Notes: generated by a model not told the origin, from the sequence alone. Counted from the stretch's first letter, positions 45,158 through 55,880 are shown. The stretch: 64,000 nucleotides of DNA from Halomonas heilongjiangensis (GCF_002879645.1 NZ_PNRE01000073.1:37333-101332), one strand, 5' to 3'. Made by a program: numbers and translations.

Positions 45158-46504
45158 CTATGCCACAATCGGCCGGCGCCGCCGCGGACTGGCAAGGACG
45201 CGCCGGAGCACCTGCCAGGCCGCCAGCCCCGCCAGCAGATTGCCCAGCGCCGCGCCCAGGGCGAGCCCCGTGAGGCTACCCAGCCAGGCTCCGATCCAGA
45301 GGCAGGGCAGGTAGAAGACAAACAGCCGCGCCGCAGACATCAGCATGGCACGCAGTGGCCAGCCGAGGGCATTGCCCGCCGAGACCACCAGCATGCAGAC
45401 ACCGAGAGCGGCGTAGCTCGGCAGCAGGCAGCGGATCAGCATCGCCAGGTCATCGCGCACCTCGGGGTTGCCCGAGAGCACCAGGGCCACCGAGGGCGAC
45501 AGCAAGGCCAATACCAGTCCCAGCCCCAGTTGCCAGAGCACCACGACGCGAAGGGCCAGGCGCATCAGGCGGCGTACCTGCTCCCAGTCTCCCGCCCCGT
45601 AGCAGCGCCCCAGCCAGGGCGGCAGCGACATGGTCATGGCCAGTACCACCATCAGCGACACGCTCTCCAGGCGGCTGGCCAGCCCCCAGGCCGCCACCGG
45701 GGCCTCGCCGAGGGCGGCCACCACCGAGATCGCCAGCATGGCGGCCAGCGGCGGCATCAGTTGGCCGATCATGGCCGGAGCGGCGATACCGACGAAGGGC
45801 CGCGCCGAAAGGCGCCACTCGGCGGAAAGGCCGTCCCGGGCCAGCCAGCCGGTCCGCCGCAGGCGCCGCCCCAGCACCAGCAGACCACAGGAGAAGGCGA
45901 TGGCCGTGGCCCAGGCCGCCCCGGGAAGTCCCAGCCCGCCCCAGGGGCCGATGCCGAAGATCAACAGCGGATCGAGCACCAGGTTGACCAGGCTGGTGAC
46001 CACCATCATCTTGCCCGGCAACCGGGTATCGCCATGGGCACGGAACAGGCTGTAGCCGAAGTAGAGCGCGGCACCCAGCCAGGCCGCCAGCAGCTGTGGC
46101 GCCCAGTAGGCACGAATCAGCTCACGGCTCGCCGGATCGGCGCCCAGCCCCGCGAACACTGGCCCCTGGACGGCCCACAGCAGCAAGGCCAGCAACGCGA
46201 TGACGCTCGTACCGGCCAGCAGCACCAGGCTGCCCAAGCGCCGGGCACGGGCCTCCTCCCCCGCCCCCAGGGCCCGGGAGACCAGTGCCGCGATGGCGAT
46301 GCCCAGCCCCACCTGGATGCCGATGATCAGGAACGACAGCGGGTAGGTGAACGACTGGGCGGCCAGCGGCGCCGTCCCCAGGCGGGCGATGAAGGCGCTG
46401 TCCACGAGCTGGAAACCGAGCAACGCCAGTACGCCGATGGCCATGGGCCAGGTCTGGCGCCAGAGGGTGAGCCCGAGGGAGGAAGAAGCTGCGGTTTTCG
46501 TCAC
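45158..46504 (-). CDS. MATE-family efflux transporter
   Basis: 448 residues with 12 membrane segments, MATE size. It starts at a GTG (46504) with GGAG upstream. Two homologous halves are visible, for example LVDSAFIARLGTAPLAAQSFTYPL in the first and the MIGQLMPPLAAMLAISVVAALGEAPVAAWGLASR region in the second. Na+ or H+ driven export of cationic compounds or metabolites, DinF/NorM-like. Substrate unknown. Confidence 0.92.
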   Translation of the reverse strand: MTKTAASSSLGLTLWRQTWPMAIGVLALLGFQLVDSAFIARLGTAPLAAQSFTYPLSFLIIGIQVGLGIAIAALVSRALGAGEEARARRLGSLVLLAGTSVIALLALLLWAVQGPVFAGLGADPASRELIRAYWAPQLLAAWLGAALYFGYSLFRAHGDTRLPGKMMVVTSLVNLVLDPLLIFGIGPWGGLGLPGAAWATAIAFSCGLLVLGRRLRRTGWLARDGLSAEWRLSARPFVGIAAPAMIGQLMPPLAAMLAISVVAALGEAPVAAWGLASRLESVSLMVVLAMTMSLPPWLGRCYGAGDWEQVRRLMRLALRVVVLWQLGLGLVLALLSPSVALVLSGNPEVRDDLAMLIRCLLPSYAALGVCMLVVSAGNALGWPLRAMLMSAARLFVFYLPCLWIGAWLGSLTGLALGAALGNLLAGLAAWQVLRRVLASPRRRRPIVA

Positions 46505-46558
46505 GACGGCTCCAGTGCGAGAGCAAATGCCGGATTCTACGCCAAAGTCGGGCCGTGC

Positions 46559-48391
46559 TCAGTTCGACAGGCTACCGAGGCTCTGCACTCCTCCGACGAG
46601 CAGCCGCTCGATGGCGTCGGCGGGCATCGGACGGTAGAAGTAGAAGCCCTGCACCAGATCGCAGTGGATATCGCGGACCAGGGCGAGCTGCTCGGCGTTC
46701 TCGACCCCCTCGGCGACGACTTCGAGCCCGAGGCGATGGCCGATGAAGACCGCCGCCTCCATGATGGCGCGGTCCTCGGGCTGCCCTGGCGCATCCCGAA
46801 CGAAGGAGCGGTCGATCTTCAATGACGTCACCGGAAACTGCTTGAGGTAGCTCAGCGACGAGTACCCGGTACCGAAGTCGTCGATGGCGATGCGGAAGCC
46901 GCGATGGTGCAGGGAATGCAACCCCTCGAGGATGCGCGCGTCGGCTTCGATAAGCACGTTCTCGGTGAGCTCGATACCGATCTCCCGCGGCCCGAGTCGA
47001 TAGCGACGAAGATGGGCCTCGAGTCGCTCGAAGACGTCGTGCCGCCCCATCTGCCGCCCGGAGAAGTTGATGTCGATGCGTTCCAGCTTCACGCCGGCAT
47101 CCCGCCATTGCGCCCGCTGTCGGCAAGTCTCCTCCATGACCCAATCGCCCAACCGGTGGATCAGCCCGGAACGCTCGGCGACGGGGATGAATTCCTGGGG
47201 GGATACCGGTTGCCCGGGGAGCGGCTCCCACCGCAGCAGGGCCTCCAGGTTCTCGATCCGGCCACTGGCTGCCGACACCTGGGGCTGGTAGTGCAGAAAG
47301 AGTTCATTGTTGTCCAGGGCACGCTCGAGGCTCTCGGCCAGGCGGTGCTGTCGCACCAGATCGTCGTGCAGGTGCTGATGGAAGAATCGCAACCCCCCTC
47401 GCCCTTCCAGCTTGGCCTGATTCTTGGCCACATCGGCATTGCGGATCAGTTCGCGGGCACCAGCGCCGTTGTCGGGAAACAAGCAGATCCCCAGGCTTGC
47501 CGTGATGCTGCGTTTGTGTCCCTCCAGGCCGAAGGGGCGCCGGAAGACCTCCTGCACCTTGTGCAGGACACGCATGACATCGTCTTCCCTGTGCACGCCG
47601 GGAAACGCCAGCACGAACTCGTCACCCGAGACCCGCGACATCAGGTCCGTGGCGCGCAGTTGCTCGCTCAGTCGTCGGCTCAGCTCGATCAGCAGGCGAT
47701 CCCCCTCCTCGTAGCCGAGGGCATCGTTGATCTCGACGAAGCGATCGATGTCGAGGTAGAGCAGCGCCAGGCCGAGGCCCCGTCGGCGACATCCGTCGAG
47801 GACCTCGTCGAGATCCGCCTCGAAGGTCTGGCGGTTGGGCAGGTGGGTCAGGCGATCGAAGCGAGTGGCGAACTCCAGATCGCGATGGGCCCGCTTCTGG
47901 TCGGAGAGGTCCACGTCGACGCAGAACATGAGTGGCTCGTCGGTGTGCTCGTTGAGCATGACGTGGTGGGAGAAGACGGGAACCAGCTCACCGCTCTGGT
48001 GCCTGAGCTCCAGCTCACCGGCGGGAATCTCGACACTCTCGTGTATCCACGCGCGATGGGCCGCGATGACGCCATCACGCATGGCGTCGGGTATGATCAG
48101 GTCCTCGAGCAACTCTCCCTGCGCTTCATCCGACGAGTAACCGTAGAGGCGAGTACTGGCCTCGTTCCAGTAGATCACGCGACGGTCGCGGTCGTACCCC
48201 TGCACCGCCACCTTCGGCAGGCTCTCCAGCAACGCCCTGAAGCGTTGCTCGCTCTCCAGATACTGGCGCCGCACACGATCCACGTCCCCCTGGCCACCCC
48301 TTGCGGTGGCAGGCGAATCGCGTCGAGTCACCGGCCGTTTCGGCAGCCACTGCCCCAACCACTGCCTGAGACGGGAGTCGCGGGCGAACAT
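46559..48391 (-). CDS. PAS-GGDEF-EAL c-di-GMP phosphodiesterase
   Basis: 610 residues. PAS domain about 45-165, GGDEF domain about 175-335 with an altered site SGDEF (first Gly changed to Ser), and EAL domain about 350-600 with all hallmarks: LEALLRWEP, ELTENVLIE, DDFGTGYSSLSYLKQFP, KIDRSFV and VVAEGVE. The likely net activity is c-di-GMP hydrolysis, with the GGDEF part possibly regulatory. No membrane segment is seen. It may oppose the diguanylate cyclase at 18.6 kb, but a link is not shown. Confidence 0.93.
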   Translation of the reverse strand: MFARDSRLRQWLGQWLPKRPVTRRDSPATARGGQGDVDRVRRQYLESEQRFRALLESLPKVAVQGYDRDRRVIYWNEASTRLYGYSSDEAQGELLEDLIIPDAMRDGVIAAHRAWIHESVEIPAGELELRHQSGELVPVFSHHVMLNEHTDEPLMFCVDVDLSDQKRAHRDLEFATRFDRLTHLPNRQTFEADLDEVLDGCRRRGLGLALLYLDIDRFVEINDALGYEEGDRLLIELSRRLSEQLRATDLMSRVSGDEFVLAFPGVHREDDVMRVLHKVQEVFRRPFGLEGHKRSITASLGICLFPDNGAGARELIRNADVAKNQAKLEGRGGLRFFHQHLHDDLVRQHRLAESLERALDNNELFLHYQPQVSAASGRIENLEALLRWEPLPGQPVSPQEFIPVAERSGLIHRLGDWVMEETCRQRAQWRDAGVKLERIDINFSGRQMGRHDVFERLEAHLRRYRLGPREIGIELTENVLIEADARILEGLHSLHHRGFRIAIDDFGTGYSSLSYLKQFPVTSLKIDRSFVRDAPGQPEDRAIMEAAVFIGHRLGLEVVAEGVENAEQLALVRDIHCDLVQGFYFYRPMPADAIERLLVGGVQSLGSLSN

Positions 48392-48458
48392 TCACATCCT
48401 CATCGTCGGGGAACGACGCCAGCCCACCCTCATGGCCCGGGAGGCCTGATCATGCGGG

Positions 48459-48508
48459 CGCCTACCTTTTACATCCTATACCTCCCTGTCGCCTACCTCC
48501 TACATCCT
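48459..48508. repeat. Direct repeat pair upstream of the 2OG oxygenase gene
   Basis: CGCCTACCTTTTACATCCT (48459-48477) and CGCCTACCTCCTACATCCT (48490-48508), differing at two bases and spaced 31 bp apart, three helical turns. Possible tandem regulator sites. Confidence 0.45.
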
Positions 48509-48624
48509 TGGTCGGCGTGGTCCCAACTATCCCATACCGCAGGACGAGATCCACCCCACATTTGTAAATTGTAAGTACATTTCTTTGACATTTCATTGCA
48601 TTTATTTTCATTTTTCTTCTGTGG

Positions 48625-48642
48625 GTCGGACTTTTGTCCGAC
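48625..48642 (+). promoter_or_regulatory. Inverted repeat in the leader of the 2OG oxygenase gene
   Basis: GTCGGAC-TTTT-GTCCGAC, perfect 7-bp arms, 41 bp before the start codon and just after an A+T-rich stretch (48560-48620) that probably contains the promoter. It could be an operator or a 5' UTR hairpin. Confidence 0.45.
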
Positions 48643-48682
48643 AACGCACGGGCAATTCTGCCCTATCGACAGGAGAAACCTC

Positions 48683-49477
48683 ATGAAACTCGAGACCCTA
48701 AAGTATGGCTTCGACCTCACCGGCATGCCTCTCGATCCGCTGGCAAACTACTGGCCTTCGACAGTGGCCACCTCGCTGGCACAACAGGACTGGGCACTGA
48801 CCGAGGTGCGCTCACGCCTGGACCTGGAGGCCTGGCAAGCCTTCACCGACGACCTCCCACGGGACCCCTACGTCAACCGGCGCTGGAAGCGCATGTCCTG
48901 GCTGGCACTCGATGAGCTGGGCGACGTCAAGGAGATGGGACCCTGCCCCATGGCACAGGGCGGTGCCTTCAACGACGCCGAGAGCATGGCCGACCGCCTG
49001 CGTTACTACGATCCCCTGACGCCCGATTTCCTGGCCCGCCCCGACGTCAAGGCGTTCGTGCGCGCCTGGGCCAGACTGTGGAACCTCGGTGCCAACGAGC
49101 CGATCCTGATGCAGATCACCGGGGTGCGTGGAGAGGCGCTGGTGGACCCGTTGCAGGGACAGGGCATCCACGCCGACGGCAGCAAGGCCCTCAGCATCCT
49201 GGTGCTCAAGCGGGACAACGTGAGCGGCGCAGACAACCACCTCTACGCCGACAAGGCCGGCACCCGGCCGCTCGCCGATGCCATCCTGGCCCCCGGCGAC
49301 ATCCTGCACCTGCGCGATGATCGGCTCTACCACAGCGTGGATAGCATCGCCCAGCAGGATCCCGCCGTGCCCTTCGAGCGCTTCATCATCATCATCAACA
49401 GTCGCTTCGTGGATGACTTCCAGAACCGCATCCTGCGGCGCCACTTCCCCGACGCGGTACTCAACGAGACCCGTTGA
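48683..49477 (+). CDS. Fe(II)/2-oxoglutarate dioxygenase, amino-acid hydroxylase-like
   Basis: 264 residues from the ATG at 48683 (CAGGAG upstream). The facial triad is visible as HAD in QGIHADGSKALSIL and a distal His in DDRLYHSVDS, followed by FERFIIIINSRF with a candidate 2OG-binding Arg. Layout and size match the 2OG-Fe dioxygenase family that includes the free L-isoleucine 4-hydroxylase of Bacillus thuringiensis and related leucine/methionine hydroxylases. It probably hydroxylates a free amino acid; substrate cannot be deduced. Stands alone between an EAL gene and the convergent yceI. Confidence 0.8.
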   Translation: MKLETLKYGFDLTGMPLDPLANYWPSTVATSLAQQDWALTEVRSRLDLEAWQAFTDDLPRDPYVNRRWKRMSWLALDELGDVKEMGPCPMAQGGAFNDAESMADRLRYYDPLTPDFLARPDVKAFVRAWARLWNLGANEPILMQITGVRGEALVDPLQGQGIHADGSKALSILVLKRDNVSGADNHLYADKAGTRPLADAILAPGDILHLRDDRLYHSVDSIAQQDPAVPFERFIIIINSRFVDDFQNRILRRHFPDAVLNETR

Positions 49478-49541
49478 CCCGCAGACCCACGGCGGCCGCG
49501 GGCAGAAATCAAACGCTGCCATGGCGGATCATCACCACAAC

Positions 49542-49576
49542 GCAACATCCCCGGGTCTCGTACCCGGGGATGTTGC
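49542..49576. terminator. Bidirectional terminator hairpin
   Basis: 15-bp perfect stem (49542-49556 / 49562-49576) with a 5-nt loop between the convergent oxygenase and yceI genes. No pronounced T-run. Confidence 0.8.
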
Positions 49577-49600
49577 ATTAGTGCCTGGGCAAGGTCGGGG

Positions 49601-50215
49601 TTACTGGCGCACGCCCTCGAAGGTCACGTAGAGCTCGAGCTCGTGCATGACCTCGGGGAAGTCACTCATGTCGATACCGAAGTCGGCCAGAGTCAGCAGG
49701 GTGCTGCCCTCGAAGCCGGCGCGATAGCCGCCCCAGGGATCCTCGCCCTCACCCATCAGGGTCACCGGCATCTCGATCTCGCGGGTCTCGCCGTGCAGGG
49801 TCAGGTCACCGGTCAACACGCCCTCGTCGTCGCCGTTGGGCGTGAAGCCAGTGGAGACGAAGGTGGCGGTCGGATACTCGCCGGCATCCAGGAAGTCGCT
49901 GCTGATGAAGTGCTTGTCACGCTCGGCATGGTTGGTGGTCAGGCTGTCCACCTGCACTTCCATCTCGACGCTTGCTGCCTCGAGGTCTTCCGGGTCATAG
50001 CTGAACTGGCCCGAGAACTCCTCGAAGTTGCCGAGGATATAGGAATAGCCGAGGTGGTTGATCTTGAACTGGATGAAGGCATGCTGGCCTTCGGTGTCGA
50101 TCACGTAGTCGTCGGCTTGTGCCTGGCTGGCACCTGCCAGGGCAGTGGCGATCAGGGCAGTGGCGATCAGGGCAGTGGCGATCAGGGCGGTGGCGAGCGC
50201 GGTCTTCTTCAGCAT
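49601..50215 (-). CDS. yceI: YceI-family periplasmic lipid-binding-like protein
   Basis: 204 residues from the ATG at 50215 (AAGGAG upstream). The signal peptide core is built from a repeated LIATA pentapeptide (LATALIATALIATALIATALAG). The mature part starts DDYVIDTEGQHAFIQFKINHLGYSYI and continues with the YceI lipocalin-like motifs NHAERDKHFISSDFLDAGEYPTATF and GDLTLHGETREIEMPV (shown in pieces). YceI proteins bind isoprenoids. It follows the cytochrome b561 gene by 62 nt, the common yceJ-yceI pair. Confidence 0.93.
   Translation of the reverse strand: MLKKTALATALIATALIATALIATALAGASQAQADDYVIDTEGQHAFIQFKINHLGYSYILGNFEEFSGQFSYDPEDLEAASVEMEVQVDSLTTNHAERDKHFISSDFLDAGEYPTATFVSTGFTPNGDDEGVLTGDLTLHGETREIEMPVTLMGEGEDPWGGYRAGFEGSTLLTLADFGIDMSDFPEVMHELELYVTFEGVRQ
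50141..50185. repeat. 15-bp tandem repeat in the yceI signal sequence
   Basis: Three exact units of GGCAGTGGCGATCAG at 50141-50185, followed by one degenerate unit to 50200. Each unit adds five residues to the hydrophobic core of the signal peptide. Confidence 0.92.
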
Positions 50216-50277
50216 CGGTGATGTCTCCTTGGGAATCGAATCCACCCTGGGGTGGAACAGGCACGGGGCGCCCCGGC

Positions 50278-50832
50278 TCAGGGTCGCCGGGAATGCGTCG
50301 GGTTGATCATGCGCGTGAGCACGTCGTGGCGGTCGACGAGATGGTGCTTGAAGGCGGCCAGGGCATGCCCCGCGGCGAGCAACAGCAACGCCAGGGCGCT
50401 GTACCAGTGGATCTCGCCGGCGATGCTCGCCTGGTTCGGCAGGTCACTGACCAAGGCGGGCACCACGAAGGCGTCGAACACGCTGATGCCGCGGCCGTTG
50501 GCGGTGGAGATCAGGTAGCCACTGATCAGCACCACCAGCATCAGCGCATAGAGGGCGATATGGCCGAGGTGGGCGGCGAGGCGTTCGAGGCGATGGCCGC
50601 GGGCGGTCGGGGTCGGCTGCGCGAACCGCCAGGCCAGGCGCAGCAGGGTGGCAAACAGCAGCAGCATGCCGATGGAGCGGTGCCACCAGGGGGCCAGGTT
50701 GTACCAGGGGTCGTAGTAGCCCAGGCCGGTCATCCACCAGCCCAGGGCGAACAGGCCGACGATGGCGATCGCCAGGACCCAGTGCAGCAGGATGCTGACA
50801 AGCCCCCAGCCACTCTCCGTGTTGCGCCACAT
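50278..50832 (-). CDS. Cytochrome b561 (YceJ/CybB type)
   Basis: 184 residues from the ATG at 50832 after CGAGGAAC. Four membrane helices with haem-ligand His residues visible in ILLHWVLA, WWHRSIGM, HLGHIALY and HWYSALALLLLAAGHALAAFKHH (in pieces). A di-haem quinol-oxidising membrane cytochrome of the bacterial b561 family. Upstream partner of yceI in a two-gene operon. Confidence 0.9.
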   Translation of the reverse strand: MWRNTESGWGLVSILLHWVLAIAIVGLFALGWWMTGLGYYDPWYNLAPWWHRSIGMLLLFATLLRLAWRFAQPTPTARGHRLERLAAHLGHIALYALMLVVLISGYLISTANGRGISVFDAFVVPALVSDLPNQASIAGEIHWYSALALLLLAAGHALAAFKHHLVDRHDVLTRMINPTHSRRP

Positions 50833-50979
50833 GCTTTTGTTCCTCGGGTGCCTCGATGACGATGGCGGCAAGCATACCGCAGCGCATCATGCGTATCCGC
50901 TGAAAAAAGCCGAATGCACCATTCGGAAAAACCGCATGCCGCCCGTCACGGGGACGTGACGCACGCACGGGCTCAGCGC

Positions 50980-51666
50980 TCAGCGCTCGGCGAGCACCTC
51001 CAGCAGCAACCGGGCGGTCGGGGCACTGGAGGCGGGGTTCTGTCCGGTGACCAGTAACCCGTCACGCACCTGGAAGGGAGCGAAGTCGTCGTCGCTGCGC
51101 TCGTAATGGGCCCCCTGGGCTTTCAGCGCGTCCTCGAGCAGGTGCGGGACCACCCCGACCAGGCCCACGGCCTCCTCTTCGCTATTGGTGAAACCGGTGA
51201 CACGCCTGCCCTTGACCAGCGGCTCACCGGCAGGCGTGCGGGGCCCAAGCAACACCGTGGGCGCATGGCACACCGCCGCCACCGGACGCTGCGCCGCCAG
51301 GAAGCCCTCGATCAGGCGGCGTGAGTCGGCGTCACCGGTGAGGTCCCACAGCGGGCCGTGTCCGCCCGGGTAGAAGACCGCGTCGAAGTCGGCCACCTCG
51401 ATGTCGGAGAGTTTCCGCGTAGCGGCGAGTTGCGCCTTGGCGTCGCTGTCGGCCTCGAAGCGTCGTGTCTCTTCGGTGAGGGCCTCTTCCGCCAGGGAGT
51501 TGGGGTCCACCGGCGGCTGGCCGCCGGCCGGCGAGGCCAGGACGATCTCGGCACCGGCGTCCTTGAACACATAGTAGGGCGCGGCGAATTCCTCGAGCCA
51601 GAAGCCGGTGGCATGGCCGGTATCACCCAGGCGGTCGTGGGACGTCAATACCATCAGGATCTTCAT
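50980..51666 (-). CDS. DJ-1/PfpI-family protein (Hsp31-like)
   Basis: 228 residues from the ATG at 51666 with CAGGAGG upstream. The nucleophile Cys is in VAAVCHAPTVLL, and VFYPGGHGPLWDL and VTGFTNSEEE are family segments. Proteins of this branch act as glutathione-independent glyoxalase III, chaperone or protease-like enzymes; glyoxalase or stress function is most likely but not proven. Monocistronic by position. Confidence 0.88.
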   Translation of the reverse strand: MKILMVLTSHDRLGDTGHATGFWLEEFAAPYYVFKDAGAEIVLASPAGGQPPVDPNSLAEEALTEETRRFEADSDAKAQLAATRKLSDIEVADFDAVFYPGGHGPLWDLTGDADSRRLIEGFLAAQRPVAAVCHAPTVLLGPRTPAGEPLVKGRRVTGFTNSEEEAVGLVGVVPHLLEDALKAQGAHYERSDDDFAPFQVRDGLLVTGQNPASSAPTARLLLEVLAER

Positions 51667-51787
51667 CAGGGCCCTCCTGGGCGGCAATGGATGGATCTCC
51701 CGACTAAGGATGGCGGCAGCTGCTGCGAGTTCAAGGCAGGAGGCGGTAACGAAGGGTAACGCCCCGCCGTCCGGCGGGGCACGGCGC

Positions 51788-52978
51788 TCAACCCAAGGCG
51801 TCGAGGCCACGGGCCAGGTCGGCGCGGATGTCGTCGAGGGACTCCAGCCCCACCGCCACGCGGATCAGTCCTTCATTGATACCGGCGGACGCCCTCTGGT
51901 CGTCGGAGAGCCGGCCGTGGGTGGTGGTGCCGGGGTGGGTGATGGTGGACTTGACGTCGCCCAGGTTGCCGGTGATCGAGAGCAGGCGGGTGGCATCGAT
52001 CACCGACCAGGCCGCCTCGCGGCCGCCCTTCACCTCGAAGCCCAGCACCGCACCGAACCCCAGCTGCTGGCGGGTGGCGAGTTCATGCTGGGGGTGGCTC
52101 GGGAGTCCGCTGTAGTGGACCCGCATCACCGCTGGATGCCCCTCCAGCCACTCGGCCAGGGCCTGGGCGTTGTCGCAGTGGGCGCGCATGCGCAGGTTCA
52201 GGGTCTCGAGTCCCTTGGTGAAGAGCCAGGCGTTGAACGGGCTCAGGCACGGGCCGCAGGTACGCACCACCCCGAACAGCTCCTCGAGTTCCTTGTCACG
52301 CCCCACCACCGCTCCACCGATGGCACGGCCCTGCCCGTCCAGGTACTTGGTGGCGGAGTGGATCACCAGGTCGGCACCGAGCGCCAGCGGCTTCTGCAGT
52401 GCCGGGGTCAAAAAGCAGTTGTCGATGGCCAGCAGCGCATCGTGCCGGTGGGCGATCTCGGCCAGCGCCGCGATGTCGACCACCTCGGAGAGCGGGTTGG
52501 AGGGCGTCTCGGCGAACAGCAGTTTGGTCGCCGGGGTCATCGCCGCTTCCCAGGCGTCGAGGTTCGACAACTCAACGTAGCGGGTGGTGATGCCGAGCTT
52601 GCCGAGGTACTTGTCGAACAGGCTGACCGTCGAGCCGAACAGCGAGCGCGAGGCGACGATCTCGTCGCCGGCCTGCAGCAGCGCCAGGGCGGTGGCCAGT
52701 ATCGCCGCCATGCCGGAACTGGTGGCCACGCAGCGCTCGCCGCCTTCCATGGCCGCCAGGCGCTTCTCGAAGGTCCGCACCGTGGGGTTGGTGAAGCGCG
52801 AGTAGATGTTGCCCGGCTCCTCGCCACCGAACTTGCGCGCCGCCTCGGCCGCGCTGCCGAAGACGAAGCTCGAGGTCGGGAAGATCGGCTCGCCGTGCTC
52901 CTGCTCGTTGGTGCGGACATGGCCGGCGCGAATCGCCAGGGTCTCCAGGTCCCAGTCCGGTGTCTGGTCGTCGTGCAT
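51788..52978 (-). CDS. metZ: O-succinylhomoserine sulfhydrylase
   Basis: 396 residues from the ATG at 52978, chosen because MHDDQTPDWDLETLAIRAG begins the family alignment; upstream in-frame codons run into purF. Cys/Met-metabolism PLP enzyme with the PLP Lys in HSATKYLDGQGR and GNIYSRFTNPTV near the N-terminus. It makes homocysteine directly from O-succinylhomoserine and sulfide. It lies 10 nt after purF, the same order as in Pseudomonas (purF-metZ). Confidence 0.93.
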   Translation of the reverse strand: MHDDQTPDWDLETLAIRAGHVRTNEQEHGEPIFPTSSFVFGSAAEAARKFGGEEPGNIYSRFTNPTVRTFEKRLAAMEGGERCVATSSGMAAILATALALLQAGDEIVASRSLFGSTVSLFDKYLGKLGITTRYVELSNLDAWEAAMTPATKLLFAETPSNPLSEVVDIAALAEIAHRHDALLAIDNCFLTPALQKPLALGADLVIHSATKYLDGQGRAIGGAVVGRDKELEELFGVVRTCGPCLSPFNAWLFTKGLETLNLRMRAHCDNAQALAEWLEGHPAVMRVHYSGLPSHPQHELATRQQLGFGAVLGFEVKGGREAAWSVIDATRLLSITGNLGDVKSTITHPGTTTHGRLSDDQRASAGINEGLIRVAVGLESLDDIRADLARGLDALG

Positions 52979-52988
52979 GGTCCGCCCC

Positions 52989-54512
<1,524 letters not shown>

Positions 54513-54570
54513 TCCACCTTACCTCGCTTGCCTTGGTTCAGGACGGCCATGCCGCTCACCGCCCCGGGAT

Positions 54571-55167
54571 TCACATGTCAGGGGTCGTCGTCGTCTCGCC
54601 GGCCCGGTCGGTATCCGGTGCGATGCCGGCCTGGCGACCGTTGCCGGGCAGGGTAATCTCGCGCAGCGACTCCGGCGTCTCGGGAATGCTCCCCTCCCAC
54701 GCCTCGAGCTGGCTCACCGCCCAGTCGCGCAGCTGCTCGAAGCTCGGGCGCAGTTCGGCATCCTGCCACGCCTCGAGCTGGGCCAGTGGCGTGAGGGTGA
54801 TCAGGATGGTACCCAGCACCAGGATCGCCGCGCCCTTGGCGGTACCGAAGGCGGCCCCCATCACCCGGTTGAACAGCCCCATGCCGACCCACTCGATGGC
54901 GGCATGCACCATGCGGATGACGATGCCGCACACCAGCACCACGGCGAAGATCACCAGGATGAAGGCCAGCACCAGCCGGGCATCGGGGTTGTCGATCAGA
55001 CCGGCCAGCAGGTCCGCCACCGGCACGGCCAGCAGCCGCGCCGCGAACAGGGCGATGATCCAGGCGGCGAGCCCCAGCGCCTCGCGGATCAACCCCCGCA
55101 GGAAGCCGGTCAGGGTGGTCACGGCCAGCACGGCGAGGAAGATCCAGTCGATCCAGGTCAACGCCAT
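54571..55167 (-). CDS. cvpA: CvpA-family membrane protein
   Basis: 198 residues from the ATG at 55167 (GAGGGAG upstream; an in-frame GTG two codons earlier is the alternative). Four membrane helices in the first 160 residues with WIDWIFLAVLAVTTLTGFLRG at the start, then a polar tail. Known in E. coli as needed for colicin V production and envelope or bile resistance; molecular role unclear. Start is within a few bases of the dedD stop. Confidence 0.92.
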   Translation of the reverse strand: MALTWIDWIFLAVLAVTTLTGFLRGLIREALGLAAWIIALFAARLLAVPVADLLAGLIDNPDARLVLAFILVIFAVVLVCGIVIRMVHAAIEWVGMGLFNRVMGAAFGTAKGAAILVLGTILITLTPLAQLEAWQDAELRPSFEQLRDWAVSQLEAWEGSIPETPESLREITLPGNGRQAGIAPDTDRAGETTTTPDM

Positions 55168-55169
55168 GC

Positions 55170-55880
55170 TCACTCCCTCACCCTGACCAGCAGGCCCTGA
55201 AGGTTGGCCCTCTCCTTGAGCTCGCCCATGGCCCGCTCCCCGGCTTCCGAGGAGTCATAGGGCCCCACATAGACGGTGGTCAGGTTGTTGTCCCGCGGGC
55301 GGCTGAAGGCAGTGAACCCCTGCTCCCCCAGCTGCGCCTCGAGACGCTCGGCATTGGCCGGTTCGCCGAAGCTGCCCACCTGCACCGCCCACTCGCCGGT
55401 GGCAGCCGCTGGCGTCGGCGCGGCGTCGGCACTCTCGGAGCGACCGGCGCTCTCGGCGAGACGCTGATCGGCGGCCCGGGCCAGCTCGGCGATGGGATCG
55501 GCATCCACGACTGGCTCGCGCGCCGGCTCGGCGGCGGGCGGTGCGACCGCCTCCGCCATGACCTGCTCGGAGGGTTCGGCGTCCACCTCCTCGGGCGACG
55601 CCTCGACACCACCGCGTTCGTCGCCCGGGACGGCTGCCTCGTCCTCCCCCGACTCGCGGGGCGTCACCCCCGAAGGCGACTGGATCTGTCCCAGGCTCGC
55701 CGGAGGCTGCGGGTCCGGTACGTCACGGCGTTCGACGTCGACCGGCTGCTCGATGGTCAGCACCGGCTGGGGGCGCTCGCTGCGCGGGGCGGGCTCGTCG
55801 AACAGCATGGGGACGAAGATCACCGCCAGGGCGATCAGGATTACTGCTCCGCTGAGGCGTTCTCGCATTCCGTACTTCAT
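55170..55880 (-). CDS. dedD: DedD-like SPOR-domain membrane protein
   Basis: 236 residues: short cytoplasmic N-terminus, one membrane helix (residues 9-27, LSGAVILIALAVIFVPMLF), a long acidic Pro/Glu/Ala-rich linker, and a C-terminal SPOR domain (WAVQVGSFGEPANAERLEAQL). It binds denuded septal peptidoglycan during division. Overlaps folC by ATGA. Confidence 0.92.
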   Translation of the reverse strand: MKYGMRERLSGAVILIALAVIFVPMLFDEPAPRSERPQPVLTIEQPVDVERRDVPDPQPPASLGQIQSPSGVTPRESGEDEAAVPGDERGGVEASPEEVDAEPSEQVMAEAVAPPAAEPAREPVVDADPIAELARAADQRLAESAGRSESADAAPTPAAATGEWAVQVGSFGEPANAERLEAQLGEQGFTAFSRPRDNNLTTVYVGPYDSSEAGERAMGELKERANLQGLLVRVRE

